From an uncultured Oscillospiraceae bacterium (GTDB lineage Bacteria; Bacillota; Clostridia; Oscillospirales; Ruminococcaceae), in the NCBI GenBank assembly GCA_910579125.1, contig CAJTTH010000003.1, positions 123,803 through 132,104 on the forward strand: DNA of 8,302 nucleotides. Direction: 5' to 3'. A program made the translations under genes and the position numbers. Positions 5,283 through 8,302 of this stretch are shown here, piece after piece; positions within the stretch are counted from its first letter, which is position 1; each line of letters begins with the position of its first letter. The notes below the pieces were generated by a model that was not told where the DNA came from, ran no database searches, and saw nothing but the letters and a program-made list of their open reading frames with translations.

Positions 5283-6608
5283 TCACTTGATAATAACCTT
5301 GGACAGAAATTTCTCCTTGTCCGAGAAACATGTTACCGTATAAAGACGCGTGTGCTTTTTCGCGGCAATCTCTCCCACCGCCGTATCAATATCGGGGAGC
5401 GCCGTGATCTTCTCCGACGGAATATCCGTGTAAGAAAAGCGCGTTTCGAGGTCGGAGGCGTGCTTGCCGAGCAAATATATATGTTCCACACACGGAGCGT
5501 TCAGCATTCCGAAATTTATATCCCACAGCCAACTTATTTCGCCTGTGGAATAACGGCGGCTAACCGCGTCAACGATAATTATAACGCCGCACGGCTCGTT
5601 CTGTCCGAGAATATACCGCAGCGACTGGTCGTATGACACTGAGTTCTCGTGCTTGGAAACGAGGAACGTGCCCTCGCTCTCTCCGAGAGTATACTCGACA
5701 ACGCGTCCGCTTTTCAGAACATAGTCGCTGATGTCGGCGGCGATACGCTCGGGAGCAATTCCCAAACGCGCGCAGACCGCAAAGCACGCGAGTATATTGT
5801 AAACGTTGTAAATGCTCTTGAAGCTCAGGGTGATGTCATAGCTGCCGTTTACGGTGATAATGCCGTTCTGCAGGTCGGCGTCCGTCACAGCGAACTCCGC
5901 GGGCTGCTTTTGGTGCCCGCAGTTATCGCAGATATACGAACCGATATGATTGTAATGACGGTAGCCGTAGCGCATACGGCTCTTGCAGACGGGGCAGAAT
6001 GCTCCGTCGTCATACATGGCGGTATTCTCGGCGGTGGAAAAGGACTGCTTGTCCATGCCGAACCAAACGGTGTTTTCGCGTCCGATACCCAGACAGGAGA
6101 CCAGCGGGTCGTCGGCATTGAGAATAAGCGTGCATTCATCAGGAACGCTCTCGCGTATAGCCTCGTAGACCCACTCGGGGTGTCCGTTTCGTGTGAGCTG
6201 GTCGCGGTACAGATTTGTAACAACATAGTGCGTCGGCGAGAAATATTTAAACGTGTGCTTCGCGTAGCGCTCGTCGGTTTCCAGCACCAGCACGTCCGCC
6301 TTGAACCGCCCGCCGAGCGTGCAGTTGTACAGAATTACCGCAGCGATCCCCCAATCCATATTCGAGCCCTCCTTGTTGGAGACGACACGCTTTCCCTCGG
6401 TTTGGAGAACGTGCGTTATCATCTCGACAGTAGAGGTCTTGCCGTTGCTGCCCGTTACAGCGATGACCTTTTCGGGCAGTCTTACTTTTGAAAGTATATC
6501 GGGATACATTTTCAGTGCGATCTTACCGGGTAGGCTCGAGCCGCGTCCGATAAGGTGTCCGGCGAAATACGCCAGTCGGCACGCCAGTATCGTAAAGAAC
6601 ATTCTCAT
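5283..6608 (-). CDS. murT: MurT-like Mur ligase (lipid II isoglutaminyl synthase family)
   Basis: This 441-residue protein has the MurT layout: an N-terminal hydrophobic stretch, a Mur-ligase central domain and a C-terminal DUF1727-type domain. Landmarks are the P-loop V-T-G-S-N-G-K-T-S-T (51-60), N-K-E-G-S-N-M-D-W-G (78-87), L-E-T-D-E (109-113), N-L-Y-R-D-Q-L (132-138), N-A-D-D-P-L-V (164-170), a four-Cys zinc ribbon (C205, C208, C227, C230), Y-N-V-Y-N-I-L-A (267-274) and S-W-L-W-D (359-363). MurT uses ATP to activate the D-Glu carboxylate of the lipid II stem peptide and adds ammonia from GatD. Differences from typical MurT include K-H-E-N-S-V-S (319-325), where an N-P-A-G-like motif is usual, and G-E-I-S-W, where G-x-D-x-S-W is usual (E357). 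ATP binding looks intact, but the acceptor or nitrogen source may differ. The ATG at 6608 has an AAAGG site 8 nt upstream. It is the first gene of an operon with the GatD-like gene. Confidence 0.88.
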   Translation of the reverse strand: MRMFFTILACRLAYFAGHLIGRGSSLPGKIALKMYPDILSKVRLPEKVIAVTGSNGKTSTVEMITHVLQTEGKRVVSNKEGSNMDWGIAAVILYNCTLGGRFKADVLVLETDERYAKHTFKYFSPTHYVVTNLYRDQLTRNGHPEWVYEAIRESVPDECTLILNADDPLVSCLGIGRENTVWFGMDKQSFSTAENTAMYDDGAFCPVCKSRMRYGYRHYNHIGSYICDNCGHQKQPAEFAVTDADLQNGIITVNGSYDITLSFKSIYNVYNILACFAVCARLGIAPERIAADISDYVLKSGRVVEYTLGESEGTFLVSKHENSVSYDQSLRYILGQNEPCGVIIIVDAVSRRYSTGEISWLWDINFGMLNAPCVEHIYLLGKHASDLETRFSYTDIPSEKITALPDIDTAVGEIAAKKHTRLYTVTCFSDKEKFLSKVIIK

Positions 6609-6651
6609 AATATCAGCCTTTCGGATAATAATAAATTCAAAACCACATTAC

Positions 6652-6680
6652 ATTGTACCACAATATTTTATTTATGTCAA
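6652..6680 (-). promoter_or_regulatory. Sigma-A promoter of the murT-gatD operon
   Basis: On the minus strand there is TTGACA (6675-6680), a 17-bp AT-rich spacer and TACAAT (6652-6657), preceded by TGG as an extended -10. This is close to consensus, so strong constitutive expression is likely. The start should be near 6645, about 36 nt before the murT ATG. Confidence 0.88.
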
Positions 6681-6714
6681 GAAGAAAAACAATTACACAT
6701 TAAAAATGACCAAA

Positions 6715-6765
6715 TTGTGAAATTTCGGAAAATACGGTGATAAAGTGTGATATTCGTGTGACATT
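6715..6765 (+). repeat. Three direct repeats KTGTGANATT upstream of the PAQR gene promoter
   Basis: TTGTGAAATT (6715-6724), GTGTGATATT (6745-6754) and GTGTGACATT (6756-6765) share a ten-base pattern in the same orientation. They are offset by 30 and 11 bp, roughly three turns and one turn of the helix. The last copy ends 2 bp before the -35 box at 6768. This is a candidate regulator binding site. No regulator can be named from the sequence. Confidence 0.4.
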
Positions 6766-6767
6766 GC

Positions 6768-6796
6768 TTGACAAAAGCATTTTCGGGTGGTAAGAT
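6768..6796 (+). promoter_or_regulatory. Sigma-A promoter of the PAQR/TrhA gene
   Basis: TTGACA (6768-6773), a 17-bp spacer and TAAGAT (6791-6796) form the promoter, with TGG directly before the -10 as an extended element. Transcription should start near 6803, giving a very short leader of about 16 nt that carries the AAGGGA ribosome binding site at 6808-6813. Confidence 0.85.
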
Positions 6797-6818
6797 ATAT
6801 TTGGAAGAAGGGATCTTA

Positions 6819-7484
6819 ATGAAAAACAATACGGCAGCCGTCGATATAACCAAAAGGTATACCCTCGGCGAGGAAATATTCAATTCGGTAACGCACGGGG
6901 TCGGCGGTCTGCTCGCGATCGCGGGAACAGCGGTGCTGATAGTGTTCGCGGCGATCTGCTCGGACGCTTGGGGCGTGGTGAGCTCGGCGGTATACGGCGC
7001 TTCGCTGATACTTCTGTACACTATGTCAACGCTCTATCACGCGATTACAAACCGCCGCGCGAAATCGTTTTTCCGCATAATGGACCACGATACCATATTT
7101 TTCCTTATCGCGGGAACGTATACTCCGATAACGCTTATCCCGCTGCGCGGCGCTTACGGCTGGGTACTGTTCGGCGTTGTGTGGGGCGCGGCTATCCTTG
7201 GGATAGTGCTTAACTCGGTCGATCTCGAAAAGTTCCGTAAGCCCTCCGTAGTCTGCTATATCGCTATGGGTTGGGTCGTAATTTTCGCGATAAAGCCCAT
7301 GCTCGAAAGCTGTACGCCGCTCTCACTGTGGTTTCTGCTCATTGGCGGACTTTGCTACACGGGAGGAATAGTCTTTTACGCGATGAAGTCGAAGAAGTAT
7401 TTTCACTCTATCTGGCATATTTTTACAATTGCGGGGAGCGTGTTTCATTACTTCTCGATCTTGTCGATGATAGTTTCATCATAA
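6819..7484 (+). CDS. trhA: PAQR family / hemolysin III-like membrane protein (TrhA type)
   Basis: This 221-residue integral membrane protein has about seven hydrophobic helices. It shows the full hemolysin III/PAQR signature: E-E-I-F-N-S-V-T-H-G (18-27), S70-T-L-Y-H74, F-R-I-M-D89-H-D (85-91), A-G-T-Y-T-P (98-103) and H196-S-I-W-H200. The Ser, Asp and His residues form the metal-binding set known from PAQR receptors. Bacterial members (YqfA/YplQ, TrhA) are linked to membrane fluidity or energy balance, and the hemolysin name is historical. The reading frame is open back to a TTG at 6768, but that TTG is part of the -35 box. AAGGGA at 6808-6813 points to the ATG at 6819, which also gives the usual family length. 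It is transcribed divergently from murT. No convincing terminator follows, so some read-through into the next gene is possible. Confidence 0.92.
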   Translation: MKNNTAAVDITKRYTLGEEIFNSVTHGVGGLLAIAGTAVLIVFAAICSDAWGVVSSAVYGASLILLYTMSTLYHAITNRRAKSFFRIMDHDTIFFLIAGTYTPITLIPLRGAYGWVLFGVVWGAAILGIVLNSVDLEKFRKPSVVCYIAMGWVVIFAIKPMLESCTPLSLWFLLIGGLCYTGGIVFYAMKSKKYFHSIWHIFTIAGSVFHYFSILSMIVSS

Positions 7485-7612
7485 AAGCCTATCTCCGCAT
7501 TCGGTAAGCTAAATTATTTACAATAAAATCGAAAGGAGGGATTTCGGCAAAAATATTTCCACGCTGCGCAATAATGAAACGTATGACCCCAAATAAAAGT
7601 ATTTATACAGAC

Positions 7613-7617
7613 AGGAG
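7613..7617 (+). promoter_or_regulatory. Ribosome binding site of the Ser-rich lipoprotein
   Basis: AGGAG ends 7 nt before the ATG at 7625. It decides between this ATG and two in-frame upstream ATGs at 7574 and 7583, which have no properly spaced site and would put a polar 17-residue stretch before the signal peptide. Confidence 0.8.
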
Positions 7618-7624
7618 AAAATTT

Positions 7625-8302
7625 ATGAAAAAAGCGATCACAGCATTCTTAACAACAGCGTTAATACTTTTGGCTCTTACAGCGTGCGAAAACGGCGCTC
7701 CCGAAAGCCCGTCGGATGTCGGCGGCGTTTCGACTTCCTCAACCAACAGTGACAGCGGCAGCTCCACCGCGCAAAGTGATGACAGCTCCTCGACACAGAA
7801 CGGCGACAGTTCCTCAACACAGGTCGACAGCAGCCCCGCCGAGGATATGTATCCCGTAAAGGCAACGTCAAACGGCGCGGATTGCGTCTTTGTCGACGAA
7901 AGAGGCGTTTACGGCGAGACCGAAATACCGGATATTCACTGCGATAAAGTTGATCTGCAAGGCAGCGTAAGACCCATTGAGGTAACGCCCATCGGTCTTG
8001 AGAGCATGGTATTTGAAACGCGCACGTTCGGCGACTATACCGTAAAGCTCGTAGGCTCATACGTCAGAACCGATAAGGAAAACTTCCCCGACACTATCTA
8101 CGCGCGCAGCCTTTGGATAGAGATCGAAAACGAAAAGGCTCCGATCTCCGAAAACAGCCGCAAAACATATTGCGCACCGACAATTCTCGGTCAATCGGTG
8201 TTCAAGCCCGAATATCGGCTTTTCCCCGACAGAATAGGCAGTTATCTGGACATATACGATATGGAATATCCGATAATAGCTATGCGTTATTTTCTTGACG
8301 AC
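7625..8302 (+). CDS. Ser-rich lipoprotein of unknown function, 5' part only
   Basis: The frame is open from the ATG at 7625 to the window edge (226 codons, no stop). Residues 1-20 form a lipoprotein signal peptide (M-K-K-A-I-T, a hydrophobic core, lipobox A-L-T-A-C) with Cys21 as the anchor. Residues 22 to about 75 are a Ser/Thr/Asp/Gln-rich tether with short repeats of the form D-S-S-S-T-Q. A folded domain begins near M-Y-P-V-K (about 76) and contains the segments F-V-D-E-R-G-V-Y, R-T-F-G-D-Y-T-V-K-L-V-G and L-W-I-E-I-E-N. The domain is not recognised. Charged and aromatic beta-type segments suggest an extracytoplasmic beta-rich domain, but this is inference. The tether style resembles that of the cellulase in this window. 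No good promoter was found in the 140 bp upstream. Confidence 0.8.
   Translation, partial: MKKAITAFLTTALILLALTACENGAPESPSDVGGVSTSSTNSDSGSSTAQSDDSSSTQNGDSSSTQVDSSPAEDMYPVKATSNGADCVFVDERGVYGETEIPDIHCDKVDLQGSVRPIEVTPIGLESMVFETRTFGDYTVKLVGSYVRTDKENFPDTIYARSLWIEIENEKAPISENSRKTYCAPTILGQSVFKPEYRLFPDRIGSYLDIYDMEYPIIAMRYFLDD

Noticed and set aside
5649..6491. Open frame of 280 codons on the plus strand, opposite murT.
   Set aside because: It is antisense to a clear MurT coding sequence, has no good ribosome binding site and shows no family motif.
6768..6818. TTG start for the PAQR protein that would add 17 residues.
   Set aside because: The TTG is the first part of the -35 box, and the predicted transcript begins downstream of it near 6803.
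7519..7524. TACAAT as a -10 box for the Ser-rich lipoprotein.
   Set aside because: No acceptable -35 sequence exists 16 to 18 bp upstream, so it is not called as a promoter. The gene may be read through from the PAQR gene or use a weak promoter.
7574..7624. In-frame ATG codons at 7574 and 7583 as starts of the Ser-rich lipoprotein.
   Set aside because: They would place a polar 17-residue extension before the signal peptide and have no well-placed ribosome binding site. The ATG at 7625 has AGGAG 7 nt upstream.
7485..7624. Possible riboswitch or terminator in the gap after the PAQR gene.
   Set aside because: Only short, weak inverted repeats were found, with no T-tract after a stable stem and no recognisable riboswitch core.

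Overview
The window looks like chromosomal DNA from a cellulolytic, gut- or rumen-type Bacillota in the Ruminococcus/Oscillospiraceae range. The reasons are strong AGGAG-type ribosome binding sites, sigma-A promoters of the TTGACA-N17-TANNAT type, serine-rich lipoproteins, a MurT/GatD-type pair, and a lipid-anchored CBM2-GH5 cellulase. Species cannot be fixed from this sequence. There is no rRNA, tRNA, CRISPR array, insertion sequence or phage gene.

Layout. (1) Positions 1-2413, plus strand: four tightly spaced co-directional genes, namely the 3' end of a YbhB/YbcL (PEBP) protein, a GyrI-like ligand-binding protein, a GNAT acetyltransferase, and a VWA/MIDAS protein of the kind that works with MoxR AAA ATPases. 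(2) Positions 2426-2455: a perfect 11-bp hairpin that closes this operon and the convergent cellulase gene. (3) Positions 2466-4550, minus strand: a secreted lipoprotein cellulase (signal peptide, long Ser-rich tether, CBM2, Asn-rich linker, GH5). Its promoter lies partly inside the terminator hairpin of the next operon. (4) Positions 4644-6608, minus strand: a murT-gatD operon of divergent type, with its own promoter and terminator. (5) Positions 6609-6818: a divergent promoter region with three direct repeats. (6) Positions 6819-7484, plus strand: a PAQR/hemolysin III (TrhA-like) seven-helix membrane protein. (7) Position 7625 to the end, plus strand: the start of an unrecognised Ser-rich lipoprotein that runs off the window.

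Most of this is recognisable. The point most worth a second look is the GatD-like subunit. It keeps the family's framework and its place beside MurT, but it contains no cysteine at all and lacks the family histidine. The partner MurT also differs around the position that would complete the triad. The pair therefore probably does not carry out the textbook glutamine-dependent amidation of lipid II. The overlapping terminator and promoter ahead of the cellulase, and the repeat cluster ahead of the PAQR gene, are secondary points.
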